Source: a virus
Strand: one strand, 5' to 3'
Virus record (IMG/VR): IMGVR_UViG_3300028146_000037
Coordinates: 1 to 23,064 of that record
DNA length: 23,064 nucleotides
In this document: positions 1 to 7,762 of the stretch, piece by piece
Layout of the letters: every line of letters starts with the position of its first letter
Position numbering within the stretch: position 1 is the first letter of the stretch
Program-made: the position numbers and the translations under genes
Notes under the pieces: model-generated
Told to the model about the DNA's origin: nothing
What the model saw: only the letters and a program-made list of their open reading frames with translations
Database searches by the model: none

Positions 1-404
1 ATCAGATTGTCGGTGGTCGCACCCGCCGCCAGAAACTCGATGTCGTGGAACTGAACACCGTCTACGTCCACCGTGACCATGTTGGCGATGTTGGAGGTGA
101 TCTTGACCGTCGGGCGACGATAGGTCGTGATCGCTCCCCGAAAGATCGTGAAGGATTTCGGGTTGAGCACGCCTTCAGTGTAGGTGCCTGGTGCGATGAA
201 CACCGTGTCGCCGCGCCCTGCGGTGGTCGCTGAAATAGCCGCCGCGATGGTTAAAAACGCAGTGGAAGGCGACGTGCCGACGTTTGTGTCATTCCCCGCC
301 GTGCTGACGTAGAAGGCTGTAGCAAACGGGCTGACGAGCGCAGCCGAGGAACTGCTCGTGTAAACCGCCGCCGCTTGTACGCCGTGCTGAAATCTCGTTG
401 TCAT
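1..404 (-). CDS. Beta-helix / pectate-lyase-like virion protein, 3' end missing
   Basis: Open frame from ATG at 404 (GGAG Shine-Dalgarno just upstream) running off the left edge, so only about 134 N-terminal residues are visible. After a low-complexity Ser/Ala start, residues about 30-80 read FYVSTAGNDTNVGTSPSTAF, then AAAISATTAGRGDTVFIAPGTYTE. This is the usual opening of right-handed parallel beta-helix proteins of the pectate-lyase/DUF1565 type, where a 'GnD.n.Gts..aF.ti..A...a..GDtv.i.pGtYtE' pattern precedes stacked coils. In phages such proteins are usually tailspikes, fibres or surface decorations that bind host glycans. It is the last visible gene of the late operon, 15 bp after the capsid gene. 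The fold assignment is good; the role in the virion is inferred from context. Confidence 0.7.
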   Translation of the reverse strand, partial: MTTRFQHGVQAAAVYTSSSSAALVSPFATAFYVSTAGNDTNVGTSPSTAFLTIAAAISATTAGRGDTVFIAPGTYTEGVLNPKSFTIFRGAITTYRRPTVKITSNIANMVTVDVDGVQFHDIEFLAAGATTDNL

Positions 405-419
405 TGGTGATCTCCTTGC

Positions 420-1352
420 TTAGCCGCCGCTCGTGCCCCACAACCCTGTCCAGTCATACCACCCGTGGCTGAATCGCATCCAGCCGCCGGTCAGCAGCGA
501 ACGGGTGTAGAAATCCCGATCGCTAATCGTGTTGAACTTCTCGCGCCAGAAGAAACAGAGCTTGAGATCATCGGGATCGGCGGCAACAAACCACGCGTCA
601 GGGTCGGTCAGATAGCGCCAGCACATGAAGCTGGTAAGAGCCTGGAGCTTATCTCGGTGGCGAAACGCGTTGGTGGCATTCTCAGCGGTGTCACTGCGCA
701 TCGTGCTGTTGAGCACTTCGCTGACGGTGAACTCCAGGGCCGAAGGCACAATCACCCGCGTCGGTTCGACCATCCACAGCTTACCCGCGTCATCCGTCCA
801 CCCGGCAAAGTCAATCAGCGCGGACTGGAGGTTCGGGATGTCAAAATCCACATCCACGGTCGGTTTGTTGCGCTGGACCCCGCCCGCCTTGACTCGCGGG
901 TGGCTGACGCTGAACAGAGGCACCCCATCGTAGCCGTTGGTCGTGAAGCCGTTGATGAAGTCGGTGACAGCGTCATATTCGACCGTTAGCGCCGCCGAGC
1001 GCCCGAGTTCAGCAGCAAGGTTGCTGATGATGCGAAACTGGTCGTCATCAAAGAACTCCCGGCTCACCGAGTACCCTTTCTGCCAGGTGTCGTGCTTGAA
1101 GGTCTTGTCAAACATCTGCTTGACATCATCAAACGTCACCTGCTGGCCTTCTGCCGAGTTCTTGGTGAACAGACCGAAGCCCGAAACGCCGCTGAACTGC
1201 TCGATGCCCTTCGTGCTGTTCATCACGTTGAACACGCGGCTGTACTGCGTCGCGTACTTCTCAAACCGCGTGAAGGTGATGGCGTTTAAGCCGGGCAGGG
1301 CCGTCTCTAGCTGCGAGTCGGTAAACTGTGTGCGTATCATTGGGCTGGGCAT
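420..1352 (-). CDS. Major capsid protein (Mu gpT-like / HK97-type)
   Basis: 310 residues, ATG at 1352 with AGGAGG about 8 bases upstream. The layout resembles the Mu gpT major head subunit family: an N-terminal helical part (residues about 8-45), a central KGYSVSREFFDDDQFRIISN segment with the 'GysvsrEl.dDD.y..i' pattern, an alanine-rich helix (LAAELGRSAALTVEYDAV), then NGYDGVPLFSVSHP. The last pattern, 'DG.pLF...Hp', is typical of these head proteins. It lies directly after a decoration-type gene and downstream of a scaffold-like gene, the normal order for a head module. It should form the icosahedral shell lattice. No separate prohead protease is visible, and the length is normal for an unprocessed shell protein. 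Family naming is from remembered patterns, not from a search. Confidence 0.78.
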   Translation of the reverse strand: MPSPMIRTQFTDSQLETALPGLNAITFTRFEKYATQYSRVFNVMNSTKGIEQFSGVSGFGLFTKNSAEGQQVTFDDVKQMFDKTFKHDTWQKGYSVSREFFDDDQFRIISNLAAELGRSAALTVEYDAVTDFINGFTTNGYDGVPLFSVSHPRVKAGGVQRNKPTVDVDFDIPNLQSALIDFAGWTDDAGKLWMVEPTRVIVPSALEFTVSEVLNSTMRSDTAENATNAFRHRDKLQALTSFMCWRYLTDPDAWFVAADPDDLKLCFFWREKFNTISDRDFYTRSLLTGGWMRFSHGWYDWTGLWGTSGG

Positions 1353-1380
1353 AGTGGCCCTCCTTTGGTGTTATTGGCGG

Positions 1381-1902
1381 CTACACGCCAGCTGTTGCGA
1401 ATCCATATCGGTGCGCGTTGATCTTTACAACAATGCGCGCCCAGCTGCTGTGGGCGTTGTCCGGCACGGCTAAGAGCTCCAGCATGTGCAGGTCCAGCGT
1501 GTTGGTCGTGTTGGCTGTACTCTCGTCCAGCTCGTGGCCAGATGTGAGCTTGGTGGCTGACCCCGCATTGGCCTCGATGTTCACGTTCAGCCCGAGATCA
1601 GCTGCCGCAATCCCATCCGTGTCGTTGTTGTCCTGACCCTCAAACAACGCGTCGCTGGACACCAGGACCTCGTGGGTTGTCGCTGTCGAAGCAGCCCCCC
1701 AGCGCATATTCACCCCGGTGATCAGGGTAGTGCCAGGCGTGGTGATGATCTCGCAGGAACCATCCGCGACGCGCGAAACCACGTCACCGGGATAGAACGC
1801 CGTGCCGTAGCCCACCACCTTGGTAAGCCCCTGAATCATCGGGAAGCCCGGCCCGTCCATGCCGACGAACATCAGTCCGTGTGGATTATCAGTGTTTGCC
1901 AT
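1381..1902 (-). CDS. Putative head decoration / capsid-stabilising protein
   Basis: 173 residues, ATG at 1902 after a strong AGGAG. The start, MANTDNPHGLMFVGMDGPGF, leads into a glycine- and threonine-rich, probably all-beta protein (GYGTAFYPGDVVSRVADGSCEIITTPG, then ITGVNMRWGAAST). Small beta-rich proteins starting with 'MA...NP.Gl' directly upstream of the major capsid gene are commonly head decoration proteins or the DUF2190-type. The 'GD.V....DG' turn fits a barrel that seals capsid surface positions. No transmembrane or signal segment. It sits 28 bp upstream of the capsid gene in the same operon. Function is inferred from position and composition; no catalytic motif is visible. Confidence 0.55.
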   Translation of the reverse strand: MANTDNPHGLMFVGMDGPGFPMIQGLTKVVGYGTAFYPGDVVSRVADGSCEIITTPGTTLITGVNMRWGAASTATTHEVLVSSDALFEGQDNNDTDGIAAADLGLNVNIEANAGSATKLTSGHELDESTANTTNTLDLHMLELLAVPDNAHSSWARIVVKINAHRYGFATAGV

Positions 1903-1922
1903 AACTCCTTTGCCTCCTTAAC

Positions 1923-2585
1923 TTAACCCCGGTTAAATATCGGATGTGTCTTGTCCAACGCGCCGATTCGCCCGGTGCCTGCGTTGTCCTTGGCCATTCG
2001 CTCGACCGTGCTGTCCATTGCTTCACGAGCGGCGGCTGAGTTGCGCTGCCCGGCGGCGGCATACTCGCGCAGCTGGGCGTCGCGCACGTCGCGGGGCTTA
2101 TGCGCTAGATAGCGATTCTCGTTGAGATGCGTGACCTTCTTGCCGTTCTTGTCGTAGACTGGCTGATAGCCGCGCGTCCCTCGTTTGGCGCATTGCTCTT
2201 TGGTCATCCAGCGGAAAGCTCGGTCAGGGTTGGCCTCAACGTAGGGTGCAGCGATCTCGTCCGTGGGGATTGGCACGCCACTGCCCAGCTTGCGTAGGGC
2301 GGCCCGAGCTAACAAGTCACCTTCGTGGTCGCTGCGGATGACGTAAGCACTGGCTGTGTCTTTACCAGCTATTCGCGCTGCCTCACCCTCATCGGTGTAG
2401 CGATCAGGTAACCCACCGTGGCCGACAGCCGCGACAGCCGCAGCGGCCTTGCGCGAACCGGGCTTGGCTGCCTTGCTGGCGAGAAGTGCAGCAGCCTGTT
2501 CATCATCCAGGTCAGCGAGATCAGTATTTGTCCATCCGCGAAAGCGTAACGCGCGTTTCTCGCGATCGGTCAGCGTGTTAGCCAT
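1923..2585 (-). CDS. Hypothetical late-operon protein following the scaffold gene
   Basis: 220 residues, hydrophilic and charged, with an alanine-rich N-terminal third (LDDEQAAALLASKAAKPG) and an Arg/Asn-rich C-terminal half. I do not recognise a family. The centre, RAFRWMTKEQCAKRGTRGYQ followed by VYDKNGKKVTHLNENRYLAH, looks like a small beta hairpin domain with a 'GY.pv.d..Gk.v' pattern. ATG at 2585 lies inside the end of the scaffold-like gene (8-bp overlap), so translation is probably coupled. Between scaffold and decoration genes, a structural or head-assembly role is likely but unproven. No signal peptide, membrane segment or nuclease motif is visible. Confidence 0.6.
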   Translation of the reverse strand: MANTLTDREKRALRFRGWTNTDLADLDDEQAAALLASKAAKPGSRKAAAAVAAVGHGGLPDRYTDEGEAARIAGKDTASAYVIRSDHEGDLLARAALRKLGSGVPIPTDEIAAPYVEANPDRAFRWMTKEQCAKRGTRGYQPVYDKNGKKVTHLNENRYLAHKPRDVRDAQLREYAAAGQRNSAAAREAMDSTVERMAKDNAGTGRIGALDKTHPIFNRG

Positions 2586-3417
2586 TGTACTCCCTCATCA
2601 TCCGGTCGGCGGTCATCGCCGGGCCTAACGCACCAGGTTGCAGCAGGGCCTTCTTCTGCGCGAGATAATCCTTTTCAGCAACACCCAGCTTGCGCGCCAT
2701 GTCCTTTTCGGCAGAGCTAAGGCCGACTTCAGAGCTCGCCTGCCCGCGTCCGCGTGACCCCCCGCGCTGGTTGGCGATTCGCTCATAGCGATCATCGCTG
2801 GACTCGGTGTTGAGCTTGCCTGCCTCAAGCAAGGTGAGCTTGGCCTGCTGGGCGGCAAGTCGCTGCAGCACGTTGTCGGGCGCGCCATAATAGGTCGGAT
2901 CGTTGGCCAATGCTCCTAGTTGCTTCTGAGTTTCGGCAAAGAACTCGCTCTTGGGGTCGCTGAGTTGGGGAAAGTCGGCGACCAGCCGGTTGATCTCCGT
3001 TGCCGCACCAATCATGTTGGCCACGTAGCTCTCTGCTTCTTCGCGGCTGACGTAATTGCCGCGCTTCATCTCGGTAGCGATCTGCGATTTGACCGCTTTG
3101 GCAAACACCTGCTTAATTCGGGCCGGGTCTTTCTCTTCGGTGAGCAGGGTGAGCAAGTCGAGATCGTCAAGGGGGTCGGGATCGGCAGCTGGCGGCGGTT
3201 TTTGCTGTCGCAGCGGTCGCCCTTCGCGCTCCCGGCGCTCTATGAACTCACGGGTGACCTTGCGTTCCTCGGCAAGGGCTTCGGCGGCCTCGCGGCGGGT
3301 CTTTTCCTCGCGGAGCTGCGCTTTCAGTTCGTCAGCGGTTGGTTCAGCGGTGTCTTGCGGCTCGTCGAGCGGTGTGGTGACCGCTTCATCGGGCGCGGCG
3401 GCTGGTTTTGTGGCCAA
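2578..3417 (-). CDS. Putative scaffolding protein
   Basis: 279 residues. The N-terminus is Pro/Glu/Thr-rich and disordered (residues 1-30), followed by a long charged coiled coil (ADELKAQLREEKTRREAAEA to about residue 70) and a second acidic stretch (DPLDDLDLLTLLTEEKDP). The C-terminal quarter is basic and helical and ends AMTADRMMREYNG. Coiled coil plus a basic helical C-terminus between portal-side genes and the capsid gene is the usual signature of phage scaffolds, which guide procapsid assembly and bind the shell through the basic end. The start is TTG at 3417 with AGGTG 6 bases upstream; no ATG exists near the N-terminus. The next gene begins within its last codons. A minor head protein is the alternative. 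Confidence 0.6.
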   Translation of the reverse strand: MATKPAAAPDEAVTTPLDEPQDTAEPTADELKAQLREEKTRREAAEALAEERKVTREFIERREREGRPLRQQKPPPAADPDPLDDLDLLTLLTEEKDPARIKQVFAKAVKSQIATEMKRGNYVSREEAESYVANMIGAATEINRLVADFPQLSDPKSEFFAETQKQLGALANDPTYYGAPDNVLQRLAAQQAKLTLLEAGKLNTESSDDRYERIANQRGGSRGRGQASSEVGLSSAEKDMARKLGVAEKDYLAQKKALLQPGALGPAMTADRMMREYNG

Positions 3418-3558
3418 GCGTACACCTGTGTGGTTGGATTTTGTCAGGGTTAAGGCTTGACTAGCCTAAGTGCGGAGGGGTTGGACGGGCCAACACGCCT
3501 GTCGGTGCGCAGAATAATGCTTGCGCGCAATAAAGTCAACAACTATATTCGGCGACGG

Positions 3559-3665
3559 GCAGCAGGGCGGGATTTGAACCCGCGAACGGCACCGTATAAG
3601 GAGGCTCGGTCTCCACGGTCCCGTTTTATCCCGGCTTCAGGCTTCGGCCACTCGCCCACCTGCGG
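3559..3665 (-). tRNA. tRNA-like element, long form, anticodon not assignable
   Basis: The minus strand contains a perfect T-arm, GCGGG-TTCAAAT-CCCGC, followed directly by CCTGCTG. That strand pairs with CCGCAGG at the 5' end, with one C.T mismatch in 7; three further G-C pairs extend the stem to 10. After the 5' strand come TG at positions 8-9 and a D-arm-like GGC-GAGTGGCCGAA-GCC, as in Ser-type tRNAs. The span is 107 nt, longer than an ordinary class II tRNA. I could not place a clean 5-bp anticodon stem with a 7-nt loop and U33: GGAG-ACCGAGC-CTCC and GCCTC-CTTATAC-GGTGC both have defects. It may be a degenerate tRNA, an intron-bearing one or a tRNA mimic. It lies in the 261-bp gap between genes at 3417 and 3679. 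Confidence 0.42.
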
Positions 3666-3678
3666 CCCACAAACATGT

Positions 3679-4098
3679 TTACACTCGCCTTCTCGGCCCA
3701 AGTACAGCACGCCACTGCTGCCAAAGGCTGAGTTTGCGCTGCACCGGAGCTGCTGCGATAGCCTCCCGTGCGTCGGTGCTGCGGATAATCAGCGATTGGC
3801 GCTCGCTGCGCGCGGCGTCGATCTCGCTCGTCAATTTAGCTGCCCATCGCACGCGGCAGCCCTCGCACAACAGCATCGCGCCGGTGTCGCGGTAGATGTA
3901 GCTGAGCAGATCACCCGGTTGAGGAACCTCACCACACTCGTGGCAAAACACCAGTCCGCCGTTAAAAACCGCAACCAGCGAGGCCTGCATGTCGGCCAGA
4001 CAGTCCCCGCAGATGTCAGCCCGGGCGAGGCCGACGTGCGCACCCCTGCGCTTAGTCTTGAAGCGACAGGTTGGTGCGGTGATTATCGCTGGAGTCAT
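3679..4098 (-). CDS. Small zinc-finger-like protein, unknown role
   Basis: 139 residues with three CxxC-type pairs spaced through the middle: ICGDCLADM, VFCHECGEVPQPGD and MLLCEGCRVRWA. These should form one or two treble-clef or zinc-ribbon sites. The basic, proline-containing C-terminus (QWRAVLGPRRRV) could contact nucleic acid. ATG at 4098 overlaps the preceding stop as ATGA, so it is translated with the two small genes downstream of the portal. Its stop at 3679 lies 13 bp from the tRNA-like element. Nothing identifies a specific function; zinc-ribbon micro-proteins next to terminase or portal genes sometimes act as regulators, but that is only a possibility here. Confidence 0.6.
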   Translation of the reverse strand: MTPAIITAPTCRFKTKRRGAHVGLARADICGDCLADMQASLVAVFNGGLVFCHECGEVPQPGDLLSYIYRDTGAMLLCEGCRVRWAAKLTSEIDAARSERQSLIIRSTDAREAIAAAPVQRKLSLWQQWRAVLGPRRRV

Positions 4099-4340
4099 TC
4101 CTGTGCAGCCTTTCGCTCGCGCTCGATCAGCTCGCCAAGCATCTTGTCGCGGGCGTACAGAAACGCCTGATAAGCCGCTGAACGACTGACCGCGCTGATG
4201 GCGATTTCGTCGATGCTGCCGGTCACCATTGGTGGAATCCGCGCCTTCTCCATCTGTTCGGTGAAGGCAGCAATCACCAACTGCCAGCCCGGTGACTTGC
4301 GCAACGCTTCAAGGTCGGTAAGGTTGGTCGCCACGTTCAT
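4095..4340 (-). CDS. Hypothetical small helical protein
   Basis: 81 residues, mostly helical by composition, ending in a charged helix (MLGELIERERKAAQE). No cysteine pairs, membrane segment or known motif is visible. ATG at 4340 overlaps the stop of the 55-residue gene upstream (ATGA), and its own stop overlaps the next start (ATGA). This makes it the middle gene of three tightly coupled small genes after the portal. I do not recognise the family. Confidence 0.6.
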   Translation of the reverse strand: MNVATNLTDLEALRKSPGWQLVIAAFTEQMEKARIPPMVTGSIDEIAISAVSRSAAYQAFLYARDKMLGELIERERKAAQE

Positions 4341-4504
4341 TTGACTTTGCGGAGATAAGGATTCTGCTTCTTAGCTGCCGGTGACGCCTTGCGCGTGGCA
4401 TTGGCGAGGATTGCACCGGCGTTCTTAGCCGGTATTCCTTCCTTTGCTGCGATCTGCTGTTGTGCCGCTTTGAACCCCATGCCTTTGTGTGGTTTACCTT
4501 TCAT
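4337..4504 (-). CDS. Small basic portal-adjacent protein, 55 aa
   Basis: 55 residues starting MKGKPHKGMGFKAAQQQIA and ending KKQNPYLRKVK. The ATG at 4504 shares a base with the portal stop codon (TAATG) and its stop overlaps the next ATG (ATGA), which strongly supports translation despite the size. The pattern 'HKGF...Q..IA.keGi...nAgAILAnatRkAsp.Akk.NP.L.kV' is one I recall from short proteins found beside phage portal genes, where they are usually annotated only as hypothetical. It is highly basic and could bind DNA or the connector during packaging, but this is inference. Confidence 0.72.
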   Translation of the reverse strand: MKGKPHKGMGFKAAQQQIAAKEGIPAKNAGAILANATRKASPAAKKQNPYLRKVK

Positions 4505-6810
4505 TACTGTCCTCCTGTCATATCTGTTGGGGAGATCATACCGGGAAAGCCTGCTGCCTGGTCTGCTGCGCCCATCGCTGGCATACCGCCGCCGTTGCCT
4601 ACTGCGACACCACCGAGAATCTGGGCTAATGGATTGGCCTGCTGCGGCTGCTGACCCTGTTGAGGCCCGCCCTGAGGCTGGCCGCCACCAAACAGCCCAG
4701 CAATGCCCTGGTTGATGCTGGCTTGGGCAGCTTGGGCTTGAGCTTGCGCCTGCATAGCCATCTTCTGCTCCAACTGCGCCTTGTGCTGCATGATATGTGC
4801 AATCATCTTGGTCTGGGCGTCCTCATCCTGCTCGTCTGGGGGCAGGCCGCGCTGCTCGGCAAGGTGACCCATGTGGCTGCTGATATGCGCGTTGTCGTCA
4901 TCCATCACGCTGATCTGCGGCATAATCCCTTGTAAAGCCTGAACCCATTCAGTTTCAGGGTCAAGCGGCACGTTGGTGTCGGGTACCGCCGTGAGACTCG
5001 GCAGCAAACCGTCTAATTGCAACTCTTTTGCAATAACTTTCAGCCAGTCACGCTGGAGATTGGGGTTCTGGATGAACAACGGTAAGGGGGCTGCTGCCTG
5101 TAGAAACGCTATCGCCCGCTCTTTTCGGGCCTCACGAGACTGCGCCGAGGTCGCAAACTTCAGCTTGAAGTCATACTTGCCCTGGCGTTCACGTGCGGTG
5201 ATCTTGGTGAAGCCGCTGGCGTCGAAGTACCCGGAAGGGGTCTGTTCGGTGACCCGAAACTCCTCTTCGGGGGGGCCATATTCATCCACCAGCATCTTAA
5301 TCTGGTCGAATATCTTGCTCCAGTCCTCGGTCATGAACAGCATTTCCAGAGACTGCCTGAGGTCGGATTGACCGAGGGCGAGGGCTTGGCCTCTGAACGT
5401 CTTCGGCTGGTTCGGCCTGTCATCATACCGGCCTGTTGTCGCAGCAGGAAGCCCTGAGACACCCTCCGCGATGGTCGTCAACAACTGGTTGCGAATGATG
5501 CAGAAGTTGACATCGCCCTTGGTGTCGGCGAAATACACGCTTTTGGGGTCAGGGGTCGGATACAGCATCCCCGGCTCGATCTTCTGGCGTTCCTCCCCTA
5601 TCCCAAAGCCCGGAATATAGAAGCCGGGCGGGCTAACCAAGCGTTCACCAGCCTCATTCATCAGATTATGGTTCACGCTCATCTCAATTTCGACATCTTC
5701 AAGCATTTCTGGGAGTGCCGGCGGCCAATAGCTGCCATCCTTGAGGAAACTGGCACTGACAATAGGCCGCCGATTCGCCGTATGCGGGTACATTTCGGCT
5801 AGGTCACGTACCCCGATGATCAAGCCTCCTGCGGAACCGTCCGCGACGTTCAAATCGGGGATATACGCCACACACCACTCACTTTCACGGGCCTGACGAG
5901 CCTTAAAGTTGTCATATTCAGCGTCCGCCGAGCCTTTCAGCGCCCGCCACCGGCAATAGTGCTTGCGGACCTCCACGCGACAGCGATCCGTGGCCGCGTA
6001 ATCGCTCACCACGCCCTCAAATCCGGCCTGTTCGGTACGAATCTGGTCGGTTCGCTCGTTGAACTGCCGTTCACTGGCTGCGTGGCGATAAATAGCCTCG
6101 GCATTATCAGCGATGTTCTCGCAATAGCCCTCATCTTCATCCGCTAACAGTTGATCCAGCGTCTTCCACTCACGAGTGCAGACCCACGCGAAGTCCTGTG
6201 GCGTGGATTCGCCGGCTGACGGAGGAACAACGAAGCAATCCACCGGCAAAGTCCTGAACACCGGCCCATCATACAGCAAATCGCCCTTCACACCCCCAGC
6301 CCCGTAGAGCCACTGCGCGTCCCAATAGAGTTCAGCGTGTGCCCGCCCGAAGATAATCTCCTGAAAGATGAACTTGGCCAGCTCTTCAGTGATGTCCATG
6401 TGGTTGAACACCTGCCAGGTCATGTATCGGCTCACCTTTTCGGCAGTGATGCGGTCAACCGGTCCTGTGGGCAGCGCGATAATCTCGCGATCATCCCCTA
6501 ACAGCGCATCCAAGGTCTTGGCCCACTTGATTAGCGTTTTCTCCACAATCAGCGGCACGCGGAAGTTGCTCTTGCCTGCTAAACCGCCCGCCATACCGAT
6601 TTTATTGCGCCACGACCGAAAATGCCGCCGAAATCGCGTGATCCGCTGGTCGTTGTCCGCCCACGCATCGCTGTAGTCGCCGGTGATCTTGCTGAGCAGC
6701 CGCGCGGCTTCGGGTGTAGGCAGTTCGATCAGCGAACCAGCGACCCGGCGGCGGGGCGCGGGCTGAGCAGGCGGGGCGACGGGTGGCAATAGCTGTGGCG
6801 GATAACCCAT
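4504..6810 (-). CDS. Portal protein (P22-like head-to-tail connector)
   Basis: 768 residues from ATG at 6810, chosen because it forms a TGATG overlap with the gene upstream; a GTG four codons earlier also exists. The portal is the dodecameric ring at one capsid vertex through which DNA enters and leaves. The N-terminal 'W..n..F.vPlivek' region (KSNFRVPLIVEKTLIKWAKT), followed by LLGDDREIIALPTG and an EEIIFGRAHAELYWD-like helix, matches long portal proteins of P22-like phages. The centre has MSVNHNLMNEAGERLVSPPG and PNQPKTFRGQALALGQSDLR, the latter typical of these portals. The last about 90 residues are a Gln/Ala/Gly-rich disordered tail (AQAQAAQASINQG then QPQGGPQQGQQPQQ). Length suits the large-portal class. 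Assigned by pattern and by neighbouring terminase and scaffold genes. Confidence 0.82.
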   Translation of the reverse strand: MGYPPQLLPPVAPPAQPAPRRRVAGSLIELPTPEAARLLSKITGDYSDAWADNDQRITRFRRHFRSWRNKIGMAGGLAGKSNFRVPLIVEKTLIKWAKTLDALLGDDREIIALPTGPVDRITAEKVSRYMTWQVFNHMDITEELAKFIFQEIIFGRAHAELYWDAQWLYGAGGVKGDLLYDGPVFRTLPVDCFVVPPSAGESTPQDFAWVCTREWKTLDQLLADEDEGYCENIADNAEAIYRHAASERQFNERTDQIRTEQAGFEGVVSDYAATDRCRVEVRKHYCRWRALKGSADAEYDNFKARQARESEWCVAYIPDLNVADGSAGGLIIGVRDLAEMYPHTANRRPIVSASFLKDGSYWPPALPEMLEDVEIEMSVNHNLMNEAGERLVSPPGFYIPGFGIGEERQKIEPGMLYPTPDPKSVYFADTKGDVNFCIIRNQLLTTIAEGVSGLPAATTGRYDDRPNQPKTFRGQALALGQSDLRQSLEMLFMTEDWSKIFDQIKMLVDEYGPPEEEFRVTEQTPSGYFDASGFTKITARERQGKYDFKLKFATSAQSREARKERAIAFLQAAAPLPLFIQNPNLQRDWLKVIAKELQLDGLLPSLTAVPDTNVPLDPETEWVQALQGIMPQISVMDDDNAHISSHMGHLAEQRGLPPDEQDEDAQTKMIAHIMQHKAQLEQKMAMQAQAQAQAAQASINQGIAGLFGGGQPQGGPQQGQQPQQANPLAQILGGVAVGNGGGMPAMGAADQAAGFPGMISPTDMTGGQ

Positions 6811-7070
6811 CAGGTTCCCCACGCAAGGCCGGAATAGGTCAGCGCCCCGCCCGCGTTGTTGATCGTGATAACATTAGTAGCTAGACCTATTGATGTCGGC
6901 AGCGTGCCATTCGCTTGCGACAGGTAAGCCCCCACCACGGTGGTCAGATCACTGACCGTCAAGGTATCCCCGGTCGCGGCGGTTGTCCCTTTGATGTAGA
7001 CAAGCCGTACCTGTGACCCCGCGAGATTCGGGGCCAGCTCCTGCACGGTTTTTGCCGTCACTTCTGCCAT
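6810..7070 (-). CDS. Small beta-rich virion-type protein
   Basis: 86 residues from ATG at 7070, which overlaps the preceding stop as TAATG; an in-frame extension nine codons upstream is not needed. The protein is rich in Thr, Val, Ala and Gly (TTAATGDTLTVSDLTTVVGAY then NVITINNAGGALTYSGLAWGT), lacks cysteine and has no membrane segment. It looks like a compact all-beta surface protein. It is coupled to the portal by TGATG. The C-terminal 'sN.iTi...g...tYsGl.wGt' is common in short proteins of virion gene clusters, but I cannot name a family. Confidence 0.62.
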   Translation of the reverse strand: MAEVTAKTVQELAPNLAGSQVRLVYIKGTTAATGDTLTVSDLTTVVGAYLSQANGTLPTSIGLATNVITINNAGGALTYSGLAWGT

Positions 7071-7753
7071 TAGCTCAGTTGCACCATCTCTTCCCACAAC
7101 AGGGCGCTGGCGGCGCTGACCGCAACAGGCGTGGTTGTCGCCAGCAGCGCGATGACCCCGCCGGGGGGGATCACGAACCCGCCGTCGATGTGGTCAATGC
7201 CGCCCGGAGCAGCAGGCATAAACCCGGCAGCAGTCTCCGCAGCGGTTGTGTTGGTCGGATAGGTGGTGAATCCGCTTGCCTCCTGCACGACAAGGTTGCC
7301 GGACAGACCCGACAGCGCCGTGCCCGCGAACCCTTTGGCGATTGAACCCGAGGCTGCCAGCGTGAACCTGTTCAGCGGTACAATCCCGGTCGAAATAGCG
7401 GATTGGTTCACCGCCGTGCACCAGACAAGCCCGCCCGGGCCGGTTGGTGTTGACAGTGCCGTGGTGACCAACTGCAACCGCGCCTGAAGAATCAGACAGT
7501 TGCGGCCACTACCAAACGGGTTCCACAGCCCGATGATCGGCGTGGCCGTCGCGCCTAACGTGCCCGTCGTGAAGGTGACGTTTGAGATGGAGGTCAGCGT
7601 CATCCCGGCGGAGAACAGAGTCTGTCTGAGCGCGAGTTCGGCAAAGCGCCCGTGGGACTGGATCATCCGCTGAGCGCCGGTAACATCAGCAGTGAAAGGT
7701 GTTGAGGTGCCGGTGCCGCCTAGAATCGGGCCTACACGCTGCAAGTCGGACAT
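7070..7753 (-). CDS. Putative virion structural protein, 227 aa
   Basis: 227 residues from ATG at 7753 with GGAG six bases upstream. Low in charge, rich in Gly, Thr, Ala and Ser, with alternating hydrophobic strands (MTLTSISNVTFTTGTLGATA, GGFVIPPGGVIALLATTTPV), pointing to a jelly-roll or beta-sandwich fold. The ending ALLWEEMVQLS resembles short virion proteins that encode a repeated shell or fibre subunit. It sits between the LTDTQL-repeat protein and the portal-coupled small gene, inside the unusual block between terL and portal. No enzyme motif is seen. Possible roles are decoration, head fibre or adaptor; the sequence does not decide. Confidence 0.6.
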   Translation of the reverse strand: MSDLQRVGPILGGTGTSTPFTADVTGAQRMIQSHGRFAELALRQTLFSAGMTLTSISNVTFTTGTLGATATPIIGLWNPFGSGRNCLILQARLQLVTTALSTPTGPGGLVWCTAVNQSAISTGIVPLNRFTLAASGSIAKGFAGTALSGLSGNLVVQEASGFTTYPTNTTAAETAAGFMPAAPGGIDHIDGGFVIPPGGVIALLATTTPVAVSAASALLWEEMVQLS

Positions 7754-7762
7754 GTTGTTCTC

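Noticed and set aside
465-1473. Long plus-strand open frames opposite the capsid and decoration genes
   Set aside because: They are antisense shadows of well-supported minus-strand genes and show no family pattern or ribosome site.
3457-4170. 237-codon plus-strand frame across the tRNA-like element and the zinc-finger gene
   Set aside because: It runs through the tRNA-like stems and opposite ATGA-coupled minus-strand genes, and its translation has low-complexity, shadow-like composition.
6811-6822. GTG start for the portal at 6822
   Set aside because: The ATG at 6810 forms a TGATG overlap with the upstream stop, a more typical coupling.
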